DNA of 64,000 nucleotides, taken from the NCBI GenBank assembly GCA_010015745.1, contig ML978213.1, positions 1 to 64,000 of the forward strand, in the 5' to 3' direction. Within the stretch, counting starts at the first letter, position 1; the number at the start of each line of letters is the position of its first letter. Shown here in pieces: positions 12,542 through 25,025 of this stretch. The translations under genes were made by a program, and so were the position numbers. The DNA is from Setomelanomma holmii (taxonomy: Eukaryota; Ascomycota; Dothideomycetes; Pleosporales; Phaeosphaeriaceae). The notes below the pieces were generated by a model. That model did not search any database. It was given only the letters and a program-made list of their open reading frames with translations, and was not told the DNA's origin.

Positions 12542-13106
12542 TGTTGTGGTCTAGTCGCAATCGTATAGATGTGGGGATGAAGGTGATGCGCGCTCGGTGG
12601 TATTCTTGATGTGAGCAAGCGCAGGGGAGATGGAGCAGCAAACGGCGCAAGATATGTCAACGACGGCAATATTTGCGCTGCTTCGACGCGTTCGGGGAGC
12701 TGCTCCTCGTAGCTTCCAGCGAGGATGGCATGGTGGGGAAATGCAGACTGACGCTGAGCTGCGGAGGAGCTGCGGAGCTATGATGTCGCTAACGGCCATG
12801 ACAAGGATGTGGCGTTACGCCACGCCTTTGTTGCACATCTACTCCGACTATTAGATACTTTAATCATGTCAGAACCCTCTTCTTTGCCGATGCCACCATG
12901 TGTGAGTAGCGAATAATATACATTGGCGTTCATGATTTATATAACGCCGTTTAATGCCATGGTATCATTGTCATCACATTTTCTTCCTATTGTACAGTGT
13001 CATACAGTCGTTCAGCATCCATACGCCCCATGCTCCTGTGTATGCAAAGAACCTCCTGTGTATACAAAGGATGAGCACAAGACGGCCCTATAGTAAAGAG
13101 CAATGC
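12542..13106. other. Intergenic: promoter of the UBA gene
   Basis: Lies between the start of the UBA gene and the 3' end of the Pet127 gene (both on the minus strand). A small imperfect direct repeat (CCTGTGTATRCAAAG, twice, 13035-13070) sits in the presumed PET127 3' flank. No gene seen. Confidence 0.5.
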
Positions 13107-15401
13107 TCATTGGGCTGGCGTTTGTGTTGAGCTACCGCTAGCCGAGGCTGCATCCTCAGAACCAGGGCCCAGAGGTCTATACACCTGTACGCCCAATTCT
13201 TCGTTGATTTTGTCTTGCTTATCTCTCCACTTTCTTCCGCGATTACTGTATCTCTGGATGAGGGCGCGGTAGTTCTGCAGCCCTTTGTCCACCTCCTCTT
13301 GGTCCTCGCCAATGAGACCCTTTCGTCGTTCCTTGAGGGCGCTGTATAACCTCCAGCGTGACTCTTGTGGTATCTCCTGGATGTGATATTCCGCCTGCCA
13401 ATTGTCTTCGCTGGTCAGATTGATAGGGCGATCGACGTAGCCTCCATTGACCTTGCTGCGGACGGTCAAAGTCCATCCCATCAAAGGGCCCTCTGTGGCT
13501 TCCGTGCTGTCGGCAGGTGTAGACAGGTCGAGATCCTCGTCAACAGACTCCTCATCAGATTCGTCCAGTGCATCTTCCTCTTCATCCACGTTCTCCTCAT
13601 TCTCGTGCTCGGCGAATTTGCCATCCTTATCCTCGTCAAGCTGTTCGTCAACCTCGTCTTGGATGTTTTGCCATGCTGCTTGCACTTCCGGGTCATCTTT
13701 CCCAACACCGACGACGGTACGTGCAAAATGCTTCTGCGCGGCTTCTCCAGCTCCCTGAATCTCGTCTGCCTGCTCTTCGGTGACTGGTTCGACAAAGATG
13801 TACATGAATGGCGTCTTTACATTTCGCGCTTCGACATGTACTCGAAGTGACTGATCCTGTTAGCTGCGTTGCTTTTGCACGAATGAACTGCTTACTGTCT
13901 CTGGAAACTGCGCAATGGCCTTGCTCAGTACCTCATCTACCATTCCAATTGACAGCTTGAACTCCTGATCGCCCAAACTAGTGTCTTCCTGTCCATGAAG
14001 AACCCTGTCCATATCCGGGAGACTGAGATACTGAAATCCGAATATGCGCTCGATGTTGTGGTAGGCGATGAAAATGCCGTCCATACGACCCATACGGACC
14101 TGTAGCGAGTATTTGAGCATTGTTGCACGTGTCATATCGTAGAACTCGCGCTCGAAAGACTCCCATTCACCATGGGCAAAGCGTAGTTGATAGCCAGAGC
14201 CTGCCTCGTACTCCTTATGGTTCATGCGTATGGACACTACTGCTCGTGTTTTGAGATCGAACACTCCGGTCCCAGGGAGGCGAGGATCCTGCGCATCTAG
14301 TTGTGATCTCATGAGCACGTTGCCTTGCTTTGAGTAGTGGTAGCATCTGCTCGAATTATCTTCTGCGGGTGCCTTCTCCGGATTGGATCTTCGATACTGC
14401 TCAAATTCACGGCGGTCGGTTGTCAAGAGCTTCTCCAAGGAATGTCCAAGCCAGCTCATGATGTTCGGCGAATCGTACGACTTGTCTGCATCAATAGCAT
14501 ATATGCCGTCCTTGTATCGCAGGAACACGGCATCAGGTCCGACTGTTATTTTCGAAAATCTCTTTGAGGGTTCCGGAAAGCCGCGAGAGAGCATTCTGTG
14601 GTTAAGTTCACGAAAGTTGGATAGCAGGAAGTGGAAGTGCTGCAGTACGCTTGACATACTCGATGTAGAACCTGTAAACTTTGTGCCCAGTCTCTTGGTC
14701 AAATCCAAGAGATCCTGATCCTTTGATGATGTCTTGTATTCGCTCAGAGCCTCAAAGTCGAACTCGCTGACCGGCATGATCTTCTCGAGATATGGGTCGA
14801 AGTTATATATGCGTGAACGCGGGTCTTGTAGTCGATACACGCCGGGATTGAAGAGTACGCGGTCGAGGCCATACGACAGCATGGGTACAGGCGGCTTGTC
14901 GACGTCGATAGCTACGAAGTTGAGGTCTGCTGGCTCCATCACTTGAATCTCAAGCTGCTCCTCCCTCTTCTTCTTCTCTTTCTTGCTGGCACCTTTGAGG
15001 GCATCGCCGCCTAGCAGGGCTTCCTTGAGCGACTTTGGGGCATCTGAGTCGTCCTTTGGTGGTTTCTCGCTCTTTGCAGAGGCTTTGGTCGCTTTCCCAG
15101 ATGAGTTCTTCTTCTCATGCGCTTTGGAGGCCTCCGAGACTCTCTTGGCCTTGACCTTGTTCACCAAGGGCTTTGGGTCTTCTTCAGCAGGGATCGGCTC
15201 CGATGAGGACTCTTCAGTCACTCCATTTTTGCTGGACGCGATCGCCGCCGCGCTTCTCGACTTCTTCTTTCGTTTGAGGAGTGGTGTGGTGGTACCGAAT
15301 GAACGTGTTTGCAATGGCTGAAATTGTGCTTGCGCTGCACAAAACAGACAAATAGGACGACTATGCCATGACGAGGCCTGTAGGAGTTGGCGACGGAGCA
15401 T
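13107..15401 (-). CDS. PET127: Pet127-like mitochondrial RNA-processing protein
   Basis: Exon 1 (15401-13896) and exon 2 (13856 or 13850 to 13107) join in phase 0, giving about 750 residues. The N-terminus is an arginine-rich mitochondrial presequence (MLRRQLLQASSWHSRP). A Lys/Ser-rich low-complexity linker follows to about residue 165. The conserved Pet127 core starts near DRVLFNPGVYRLQDPRSRIYN and runs through VFDLKTRAVVSIRMNHKEYE, MLKYSLQVRMGRMDGIFIAYHN and FQYLSLPDMDRVL. Pet127 is a mitochondrial membrane-associated factor for 5' processing and turnover of mitochondrial mRNA in yeast. The C-terminal exon has an acidic insert (about 555-605) and a conserved WRLYSALKERRKGL block. The intron has two usable acceptors 6 nt apart, 39 or 45 nt from the donor, and both keep frame. 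Confidence 0.88.
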
Positions 15402-16142
15402 CGAGAGGAGTCGGACGGTTAGGAACGAGTGCTGTGGCTGCTCGCGACTACAACCACGCTCGGTCGCGCTTGCACAGAAATTGTGTCGGCATTTTCGACC
15501 TCAAAACGCCGATCTGCAGCGATCGACAGCTGACGTACGTGACGTACAAATGTCAACGCAAAACACCATCTCTGGCCCCTGTTGACGCCCGGAGCTACCG
15601 AGACCCACAGCCTGTTCCTGGCGTGGACAAAGTAGTAGCTCATTTTCTTGGTTTTCGATTCTGACAGCGACGGCAGTTTTCGTTGGGCATGCGCTGTTTG
15701 TGAAGCACGTGTTGCTGCCAGCAGGAGCTCCCAAGGTTGTTGTTGCGCCCGCCGAGCCGTCTGATACTGCGACGGACGGACGATAGCTGCGAAAGTCAAC
15801 TGCACGCGCGGTCACGCCGTGGATAGCATGCCACGCACCCGTTAACGCACGCTTGTTCATGCCCATTCCCCGCCAGCCCCCGATACCCGGTCATTGACAT
15901 ATAACAAGCCCAAGTCGTATATCTAACACGCTATCAACGTCCGGCAGTCCTCCGAATACGACCGCAACCTGCATCGCCATTGGTGGAGCGGCACCACTGA
16001 CCGCGACCTGGGTCCGACCTTCACTTTGTTCTGCGCATGTCTTTTTGACTGTCCAGGTGTTCATGTGCCCTCTCACGGCCAGCAACCTTTTCTGCGCTGC
16101 TGAGCTCGTGCTAGGCGGCGCACGCCAGCTTCGACGCACGGC
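15402..16142. promoter_or_regulatory. Divergent upstream region, PET127 / PH-LRR gene
   Basis: 741 bases separate the two outward-facing start codons. No clear TATA box or named operator was identified. It presumably carries both promoters. Confidence 0.45.
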
Positions 16143-19100
16143 ATGTCCAAGGACAAACGACGAAGCATCTTCGGTCGTGGTGGTCTGACGGCCCTCACAG
16201 GCCTGCAGACCACCAAAGATGAATTCCAGCCATCGAATCTGCTCCGGAAGCGGCGGACCGCGTCCTTCATGTCCAATGTGTCCGAGGTGTCGCAGTATGG
16301 AGACAAGGAGTCCCTCGATGGCAGCACGATAGCAGAACCTTCGTCTTCTGGATCCTCTACACCTAGGCCGAACCTATCTCGAGGAAGCATGAAGCGCGCA
16401 AGCTCCGTCTTTGGATCTATTCGAGGTCATAGACTCCAGGACGACGACGAGCCACTGTCGGCAACCTCAACGCGCACCTCAACCGGCTTCGGGGAGTACT
16501 TGGGCGAAGATACGCGACATGGGCAGGTCCTACATTTTGGCGAAGTACAGACGAGCAGTTCCATGTTCCGGAAGAAGAAGGAATTTCTTGTACTCACTGA
16601 GAAACACCTGATTCGCTACAAGTCCCAGTCCAAGGCATCAGAAGCCTTTCCAACGTGCGTCTGCTCTGCTCAAGCTACACGCTTTACTGACAGCTTCTAG
16701 TATACCGTCGCCGTATACTCGAACACCGTCCTACCGCCACAGCCAGAATCCGTCCACAGGTTCGTCACACGAGCTCCAGTCCCTCGCCTCAGAAACATCA
16801 GGAGATCGCGATATGGGTACTCCGTTGCGACAGGTAGTTGCAGTGTACCACTTGGATGATGGCAGACCACACTTTGCTCTCGAGCTATATTGGTTGGACG
16901 ACGAGTCGAACCACGCTTCGTGTATGACCTTACAGTTCGGCGACCCAGACGAAATGTTCGCGTGGCTGGCAAAGATACGGGATGCCGCTAATCGTACAAG
17001 GTTGGCTGATGCGAATCCGTTCTCAGCACACAATTCGCATCTGGCTGCCCGTGTGGTGGAAGCCGAGCGCGACTATGTTCCGCCACATTACGCCATCTAC
17101 AAAGTTGTACTGCGACCACAGGGTAAAGCCACGTCACGTTCGTCCTCAGACGACCTAGCCAAGGTCTCCGCTTCCGTATGCTTTCTTGCCATTGGCGTTC
17201 ACAAAGTCCATTTGCTACCCTTGTTCAAGCCACCGTCCCAGCGGACGTCCAGCCCCTCCTTGCACGCGTCCAGTACTGCATCTTCACATGGTATTCTTAC
17301 TTTGAGTGAAGTGTGCGTCAGCGAGGCCGACGACACATTCATCTTGACCTTCAGGTAAGTAGGCTCCCACTGTATGCCGACCTTGCTAACATCAAATAGG
17401 AAGCCGTTGGAACGCCCAAAGACGTTGCAATTAGCCTCGCTCGCCTCGCACGACATCGCTCTCCGATTACGGTACATGGAAGAAGGCATGCGACCTGAAT
17501 GGGAATCGAGACCATATCAGTGGATAGTCCCGGAACAGCTGAGAAATGACATGCTTCGACAAGCTAGTCCACACCCGATTGACCGAGATTCTCTCGATCG
17601 GACTTTGATCGGGTACTGTGTTGCATACGACGTACAACCAGAAAACATAAGCTATCAGATCACTTATCCTTCCGACGACAGTCCGCGATTCGAACTGCTC
17701 CCACCTTCGGGAGCACGCAGAACGCAATACACAAAGTATGAGTTGCTAGCAATTATGCGATCGCTACGATACAACGAAAATTTTGCAGGGATATCGTTCA
17801 AAGGCGTGCATCTAGATGTTTTGAACGGTCTCAAAGATCCCAACGGCGCCGAGCACCTCTGCCTCAAGACCAAGCGAGGCACTTTTGCACGACTTGATGT
17901 AGAGGAACTGGAGCGATCATGTCTGCTGGTGCAGGAGATTCGCGCCTTGGCACTCACAAACCGCAAGCTGAGGAGGCTAGACTTCAGCTCATGTATTACA
18001 AGAAGGCCAAAGGATCACTCTGAGTCTAGTAGTGGCAGGGACATGGGCTGCGGCATCGTCGAGGCTCTCTTTCCGCTGTGCAAATATCAGACTACGAACG
18101 TCGACTGGATTGCCCTGAACAACATTCCACTGGGCGACACCGACCTGGACTATTTGGTTGCAGCAGCTGTCGAACGGGATTGTCATCTCCGATCGCTCGA
18201 GCTAAGTGGCTGCGGCTTGACAGACCGTGCGCTGTCTTTGATTCTGGACGCACTACGCGCTCAAGAAAACACCATGGAGGCCCTGGATTTATCCTCAAAT
18301 ACGTTCCGCATCTCGCCAACTATTTTTGATTCACAAATTGGCGTGTTTGGTTACCTTACCAAGCTCAACCTTTCTCACGTTGCTATCTCATCCGGTTCCG
18401 AGCCGCTGATTACTGTTGAAACATTTCAAGGGTGGAGACTGCAAGAGCTGATTCTGAGTGGAACCTCACTTAACTCGACTATGGTTGATGCAATTGCCAG
18501 GTGAGTGGATTGTTCAGATTCGGCATTCGTACTTTGACTGACTGCGCGCAGCTATCTCGTCAATTACAAACAATCGAAAGGTTTGCGTGAGCTTCGTCTA
18601 GACCATTGTTACCTCACTGGGAAGGATGTCGCTTACTTGCTTCATTCGATGACTGAGACACCAGGCAAGGCTCGAGAGCTTCATCTTGACGTCAGCGAGA
18701 ACTATATCGAGCAAGATCTGAAGAAACTGACGAAGGCTATCGCTGCCGGGTATGCTCCGTCCAGTCTTGCAATACGTCTAATCGAATTCGAAGATGAAGC
18801 GGACTTCCGCAAAATGGTTCTCGCATTGGCCGCGAACAATACCATCCGGCAACTTGACATATCTCGTGCTTCCCTGCCCAGCGACGCATCAGAAGAGACG
18901 TGTTTGGCCATGGAGAAGATGTTTGCTGACAACACCACTCTCGAATGGCTGGACATGTCTGGAGAGGATTCTCGATTAGAGACGACCAAACTTGGCGTCG
19001 GTGTGAATAGGGCATTGCGAGGGCTGCAACGCAATCGTACTCTAAGAGTCATGTATATCAAGTACCAAAAGCTTGGTTTACAAGGCGCCAGTACCCTCTC

Positions 19101-19734
19101 GGACGTCCTCAAAGTCAACACAGGCCTGCAGTATCTGCACTGTGAGAACAACGGCATCGCATTGACTGGCTTCACCGACCTCGTCAATGCGCTACATCGT
19201 AACACAACACTTCTCTACCTTTCGTCAATGGAGGAGAGCCGGCAGATGGCGTTGAAACAAACCGAGGACCAAGTCAAACAGATGCGTGATGATGTTTCGA
19301 TCAACACCCAATCCAAAGGCAACTCTGTACGGAGCAGAATTGCCAGCAAAGTTGCGGGCAAAACACCCAGTGACAAAGCTCATTCGTCAGGCTTGTCAGA
19401 TCAGGATATCAAGGCTGCTCTGGGTCTTGTGGATGAGAGCTGGACGCGACAAGAGTACCGCCTGCAGCAATATCTACAGCGTAACTACAACATTGCAAAC
19501 GGCATTCCAACCACACTGGATGTCGATGAGGAAGATTTCGAACGACCCGATACTGCGACAAGCTTGGGCAGGATCATAGAGAGGGTCAAGATTGAGAGTA
19601 CACCGACAACAGAGAAGGAGCTCCAGCTGGGAGTAGCCACACCAGATTCAGAGTATGACGACGCCACGCCACTCGAGAAGGAACTAGAGATGTCCTTTGC
19701 ACACAACCGGCGAGCCTTCGCGTCAACGACCTGA
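16143..19734 (+). CDS. PH-like plus leucine-rich-repeat protein
   Basis: Four exons (16143-16654, 16701-17354, 17400-18500, 18552-19734) join in frame to 1149 residues. After a Ser-rich N-terminus, a PH-like domain starts near residue 125 (GQVLHFGEVQTSS, then FLVLTEKHLIRYK) and ends about residue 265 with a tryptophan-bearing helix (DEMFAWLAKIRDAANR). Intron 1 interrupts it. From about residue 590 to 1000 there are RNI-type leucine-rich repeats (LRSLELSGCGLTDRALSLI, MEALDLSSN, LRELRLDHCYLTG, LQYLHCENNGI). A charged helical tail follows. PH followed by many LRRs is the order found in CARMIL actin-capping regulators, but no capping-protein-interaction motif was seen, so that link is only a suggestion. 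Probably a membrane-associated scaffold. Confidence 0.82.
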
Positions 19735-20812
19735 ACGCCACGCCCTCTATTTCGACGCACACACAATATTCCACGCCTGCTGGTTTGCATATTGCGTACT
19801 GTCTACGACCAACATCACCATGTCTCGATCCGTATGACATTTCACATTTCCGAATTCTTCGCATGTACTATATTTGTCTTTTTGCATATGCGCAACGTCT
19901 CCTGGTTATACGGCGTTTCAATCTAAAAGGAACAATTGGTCCCCGTTTTGGGCGATACACATGGGGTACACACTGGGAAGTCATGCTTCCGTTTTGCATC
20001 GGCTGGACATTTGGGATCTTCTGCCAGTTCGATGATACCACATAGAAGGAGCTTGGATGTGCTTCCAAGGCTTGAATATAACAGAGCCGGAATAGTTGAT
20101 ATCAGCGAGTCCTACGGGAGAGCGTATCTGCTTATGAGTGACTAGCATTCTGGGTGGAGATCAGTCAATAAGCACGTGAAGCATGACGTCGTCTGACAAT
20201 GCTTGATAATGCACAAGCTCTTCAGGCTTCAACAATCAACCCACTTATGGAGAAACGAGGAATTGATCTACTCAAGTCTGACATCCCAACCATTAATTTT
20301 GGTAGTTGACGTTTGCTTCCTTGCTATTCGTCGGCCAGATAACGGAGACATCGTCCGGCTCTAGGCACGAGCGGCGCGGCAGCCACCCGCACAACGACGC
20401 TCTTCAAGCCTCGTCGATCTATCGAACCATGTGCCGCGTCAGGCTGGGCTGCTTTTTTCCAAGCTCTACGCCGCTCAAAAGCAATTGGAGGTTTTCTTCA
20501 AGAACGGACGCTCTGATGATGACTGGGTTGATCCGCGAGCAAAACTTGTCAATGCACTAAGCTAAGGATCAGAAACCTTGCTGGGAGGCTGTGCAACCAC
20601 AAGGCCTCCCGCCACTACCTGCACGTTTCAACGTCGATTGATACCTAATGGATGTTTCCGCTAGCTTTGATTATCGATGCACGCGTCTTCAGGCGGACGT
20701 CGCGATGGCTTCCTTATCCCCACACCATTCGCGTCGACCTTGCACTGGCTTTCTGCTTCATTGAACTCTCCATCGCGACGCTCAAATGCGATAAAATCTC
20801 CAAGGCGCAAGC
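19735..20812. other. Intergenic, nothing recognised
   Basis: 3' flank of the LRR gene and upstream region of the next membrane-protein gene, with only short random frames. Confidence 0.5.
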
Positions 20813-22549
20813 ATGGCGCAAGGACGCAACTACGACTTTGTCAAGTCAAGTCCGACTGAGGAAAGTCTACCGCCGTACTCTTCTACATGGGTCGGCGAGG
20901 TTCCAGAAGAGAAAGTCGGAAGGAAGTTTAGCTGGGCATCACGAACTCTTAGTTGGCCCTCGCAACATGGCTGGAAAGAGAAATGCCGGACGGTGACAAG
21001 AAGAGCGAAATCTGCAATCATTACAGCCTGGATATTTGCACGCGATCGAGCCTGGCCCATAGCGACGAAGACGCGCATCTCGTGGAAACAAGCGACTGCA
21101 TTCATTCTCGTTGTCGTCTTCGCCATCTTGCCTATGGTTTTTCTCGGCTACTTTACTCCGATGCAAGAATCTTCGTGGGGATACCGCCCGTTCTATGGTA
21201 TATTCGAGGCAAAGGTCATGGGCTGCGGAGACAGCTTCGGGACGCCGGAAAACTCGACAATCAAGGGCATCGCATCGTTGTTCGTGCTTGACCAGACGTT
21301 TGGCCGCTTCACGTTCGGTCAAGTCAAGACTTTGGACGTAGCATGGGACGTGCTCGTGGGACGCGGAGCCCAGTTACTGGCTTGGTGGATCGGGTATAAT
21401 GTTTTCTCGGACTCCCTTCTTCGGATCATCGAACGACATGCAGCGTCGTTCCAGATCTTCCAAAGAATTGCGCTAGAAGGACCAAGCCTTCTATCTTTAT
21501 GGACGCTTGTCAAAGAATTGTGGTGTACAAGGAGCAAGCGCACCAGATTTCTATTCTTCTATATCTGGGTATCGACGCTGTACATCATATGCATACCTAT
21601 GTGGCTTGGTGCTATGACTGGTTACGACTCTACCAGTATCGCATGGGTCAGTCTGGACGAGAGTAACAACATTGTGCCTTCCGCAGCGCTGGAGCGAACA
21701 GTCTACGTCAGTGGCACGTGGGACACCCCCTTCAAGGAGCCAGTCTGCGTAAACTACAGCCTCTCCTATCCGATTTTATCTTCGCGATATATGCGCAATA
21801 GTGATTGCGATTGCAAGCTGCCAAACGGGACCCTATTATCCGCAGAGACACGTCGCAGAACGTCTTATAGCACGTATACAGAAACCAGGCCGGTGTGTCG
21901 ATTCGATTTCCCAGGCAATAATCAGACCTTCAACGAGGCGCGATATGATTACAGCCTGAAGGACAAGATGCACCCATGCGGATCTAGCTTGAACGTCACC
22001 ATAAACGGAAAGGACTACGATGCTCTGGCTCTAAATGCCACCGATGGATGGTGCCACGACTCCACGCCTTACGACTATCTGTATCTCTTCGACAAGACGC
22101 GATGCCTGCCCGATACAGCTAATCCGTCGTACCAATGGGGTTTTTCGACCATGCTTTCTGGACTGTTCGTATTCTTCCATTTTGGCTGGGCGTTCACAAT
22201 GTACGTCGTCTGGCAAGATGCCCAATTCAACTCAAGCCTAGTGAAGAGCGGGTACGAAATGACGCCGCTACGAGCTGCATTTGCCATGGCTAAAGCTGCG
22301 AAACGAAGAACCGGCATGGGCGAAAAGCAACTCGTGATGGCGAACACAAAAGAGATGCAGCAAGAGCTGTATGGGACAAGGAAGACCAAGGGCACCAGCG
22401 TCGACTATAGGATCTTCGCGGATGGCGATGAGGAGGATGTCGAAGAGCCGAACACCCTGGTCAGACGGACGCAAAGGGGGAAACAGGAGGGGGGTTTCTC
22501 GGAAGTCTCACTGAGCTCGGAATCATCTTCTACGTTAGGTGCCAGATGA
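20813..22549 (+). CDS. Multipass membrane protein, unknown function
   Basis: Intronless 578-codon frame. Hydrophobic helices: about 98-120 (ATAFILVVVFAILPMVFLGYF), a weaker one near 185-205, about 243-268 (RFLFFYIWVSTLYIICIPMW) and about 440-465 (TMLSGLFVFFHFGWAFTMYV). Between the last two lies a long loop with about ten cysteines and several N-x-S/T sites (NYSLS, NGTLL, NNQTF, NVTIN, NATDG), so it is probably extracytoplasmic and glycosylated. The cytosolic C-terminus is charged and ends in a Ser-rich stretch. It resembles lineage-restricted ascomycete membrane proteins. I cannot name a family and suggest no function. The start is chosen at MAQGRNYDF, the first Met of the frame. Confidence 0.8.
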   Translation: MAQGRNYDFVKSSPTEESLPPYSSTWVGEVPEEKVGRKFSWASRTLSWPSQHGWKEKCRTVTRRAKSAIITAWIFARDRAWPIATKTRISWKQATAFILVVVFAILPMVFLGYFTPMQESSWGYRPFYGIFEAKVMGCGDSFGTPENSTIKGIASLFVLDQTFGRFTFGQVKTLDVAWDVLVGRGAQLLAWWIGYNVFSDSLLRIIERHAASFQIFQRIALEGPSLLSLWTLVKELWCTRSKRTRFLFFYIWVSTLYIICIPMWLGAMTGYDSTSIAWVSLDESNNIVPSAALERTVYVSGTWDTPFKEPVCVNYSLSYPILSSRYMRNSDCDCKLPNGTLLSAETRRRTSYSTYTETRPVCRFDFPGNNQTFNEARYDYSLKDKMHPCGSSLNVTINGKDYDALALNATDGWCHDSTPYDYLYLFDKTRCLPDTANPSYQWGFSTMLSGLFVFFHFGWAFTMYVVWQDAQFNSSLVKSGYEMTPLRAAFAMAKAAKRRTGMGEKQLVMANTKEMQQELYGTRKTKGTSVDYRIFADGDEEDVEEPNTLVRRTQRGKQEGGFSEVSLSSESSSTLGAR

Positions 22550-23254
22550 TTGTCTGGCCTAGAAATCGAAATGGAACTCCAGCCTGAACACTGCCAACGA
22601 ACCGTGCAAATTTATAAGCACGGTGATGCTATATAAAATCCCTCGTACAAAACAGCATGCTTTCCAACCATACTCGAGCATCGCAACAAATTGCTCATGC
22701 TAATGAAGCTACTCGCAATCTACTATATATAGTCCTACATCGCACCCTCTATGGGCGCACGTTCTATACCCCGCATTGTGCATTGCGATTGCCACCCTTC
22801 GCCTCTTCGCCACACTTGCTGGACAACACTTGCATAGGAAGTCAGCAACTCATTAACATCGTTGCATGTTTACGATCAGCCGCCACGCTTCAAAAACTAA
22901 TTCTGGTGCCATATCACCAGCTCAAGGCGATTTAAGCTTCGCCGGTCGGACATGGCGCCTCATCCGCCGCTACCTAAATTTGAGGAAGCAGCTCGTTGAT
23001 CGCTACTGCTCCAGCAGGGATCTATATCGAATAGAGCTCCGCTTGGCTTCGATCACCTAAAGCAGGCATGTCGTGTCTTGAGATACGCGCAACCATTCGA
23101 CCGGCAAATGAGAAACATGCGGGGCGCAACGGCATGCATAATGCACATGCATGCTTGCCGTGTCGATAGAGATGCGACTTCGACATCTTATCTAGACTGC
23201 CCCTCCACAGCACGCCTTGTCTTGCATGGAGCAAGAATCTCGTCTCAGGCCATC
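22550..23254. other. Upstream region of the permease
   Basis: Contains two TATA-like stretches, CTATATAAAA near 22630 and CTATATATAG near 22722. They are rather far from the permease start, so their role is uncertain. No gene seen. Confidence 0.4.
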
Positions 23255-25025
23255 ATGGAAAGTGAAAAGACGACTCAATTCGAGCCTGTGGAGATTTTGC
23301 CAGCCAGCGAGGACAATGGCAGGCTCATTGAAAAGAGAGGAACCGAGCGCGATCAGCACGACATGCTGCGTATGGGGAAACTTCAAGAATTTAGGCGGAA
23401 CTTTCGATTTGTGACTATTTTCGGCTTTACCATGGTGTTGATGGCAACATGGGAGGCTCAATTGGTACCCGCCAACGACTACAAGGATATGCATGGAAGC
23501 TGATACCTGAACAGAGCGCCAACATCTTTGGTCTCATCAACGGCGGGACTGCAGGTTTGATTTGGGTGTACGTCGGGACCTTCTTCGGATTTCTTGCAGC
23601 CATCATCTCCATGGCTGAAATGGCGTCCATGTAAGCTGCTCCGGACCATGTATCTGAGTGTACCTAACAGACTTCAAGGGCACCAACAACCGGCGGACAG
23701 TATCACTGGGTCAGCGAATTTGCTCCACCATCAGCCCAGAAGTTTCTCTCGTATACAGTCGGATGGCTATGCGTTCTGGGATGGCAAGTTGGTAACACTG
23801 CGATTGCTTTTTTGAGCGCTCAACAGATCTCGGGCCTCATCATTCTGAACAATCCCGACTATGTCCCAAAACGTTGGCATTTGACTTTGATGGTCATCGC
23901 CATAGTCACTTTCTGTCAGCTTTTCAATACTTTCTTTGCGCACAAACTGCCGCTAGTCGAAGGGATCGTTCTAGTCCTGCATCTGGGGGGTTTCTTCGCC
24001 ATCCTGATTCCCTTGTGGGTACTCGGTGAAAGGAGTGACGCCAAGGAGGTTTTCACCACCTTCACTGACGGTGGAGGCTGTAAGTCCACCTCTCCCCTCC
24101 AAGTAGTGTATGAGCTAATTTATTTCCAAGGGGGCAGCACAGGTCTATCTTGCCTGATCGGCATGCTCTCACCAATCTTCTCCTTCATCGGCCCTGACTC
24201 CGCAACACACATGTCCGAGGAGCTGCGCGACGCATCAAAAACGCTTCCACGAGCCATGATTGCCACAGCCATCGTCAATGGAGCGCTGGGTTTTGTCATG
24301 CTCTGCACGTTCTGCATGTTTGTCGGGAACGTGGCGGACATCCTTACCACCCCAACCGGGCAGCCATATATCCAGGTCTTTTACAACGTCACGCAAAGCA
24401 AAGCCGGCACCAGCGTAATGAGCTCGATTCTGATTGTCATGGCCATCTTCGGATGCGTCACAAATGTAGCCACGAGTTCACGACAGGTTTGGGCGTTCGC
24501 GAGAGATAAAGGGCTGCCGTTCTCCGAGTGGCTCGCCTATGTATGTGCCAATCAATCAGTTCGTTCGGCACATGGAAGCTGATTGCGCGACAGGTCCGCC
24601 CAGGATGGGACATCCCTCTCAACTCGGTCATGATCTCCTACATGATCGCCGTACTCCTCTCGCTCATAAACATTGGCTCCACGGTCGCTTTCAATATCAT
24701 CACATCCCTCGGCACCGGCGCTCTACTTTCGTCATATATCATGTCCGTCTCATGCGTCACCTTGAAACGCATCCGTGGCGAACCGTTGCTTGCATCTAGC
24801 TTCTCGCTCGGCCGGCTTGGCCTGCCGTTGAATGTGTTCAGCGTGCTTTTCCTAACATTGGCCTTCATCATGACATTCTTCCCACAATCGTCGCGTGCAG
24901 AGCCTGTTGCCATGAATTGGAATATTCTCGTGTTCGGAGTCGTGGTGGTGTTTTCGGGCGTGTATTTTGTGGTTAGAGGGAGGTTTGCTTATAAGGGCCC
25001 GGTGGCGTCTGTCAAGAAAGATTAG
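23255..25025 (+). CDS. APC-superfamily amino-acid/GABA permease
   Basis: Five exons (23255-23464, 23515-23630, 23679-24079, 24131-24540, 24594-25025) join in frame to 522 residues. This is the length of fungal amino-acid/choline/GABA permeases, which have 12 TM helices. Recognisable blocks: FRFVTIFGFTMVLMATWEAQ (TM1), FGLINGGTAGLIWVYVG, MAEMASM joined by splicing to APTTGGQYHWVSEFAP (the family signature), GWQVGNTAIAFL, FSFIGPDSATHMSEELRDAS (the conserved acidic substrate/proton region) and FARDKGLPFSEWL. It should import an amino acid or related amine with protons at the plasma membrane. Specificity cannot be told. All four introns are 48-53 nt. The start is the Met of MESEKTTQFEP; the frame is open further upstream but is unlike protein there. 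Confidence 0.92.

Noticed and set aside
13860..15401. Treating the two Pet127 frames as separate genes
   Set aside because: They join in phase 0 through a short intron and together match the Pet127 length and domain.
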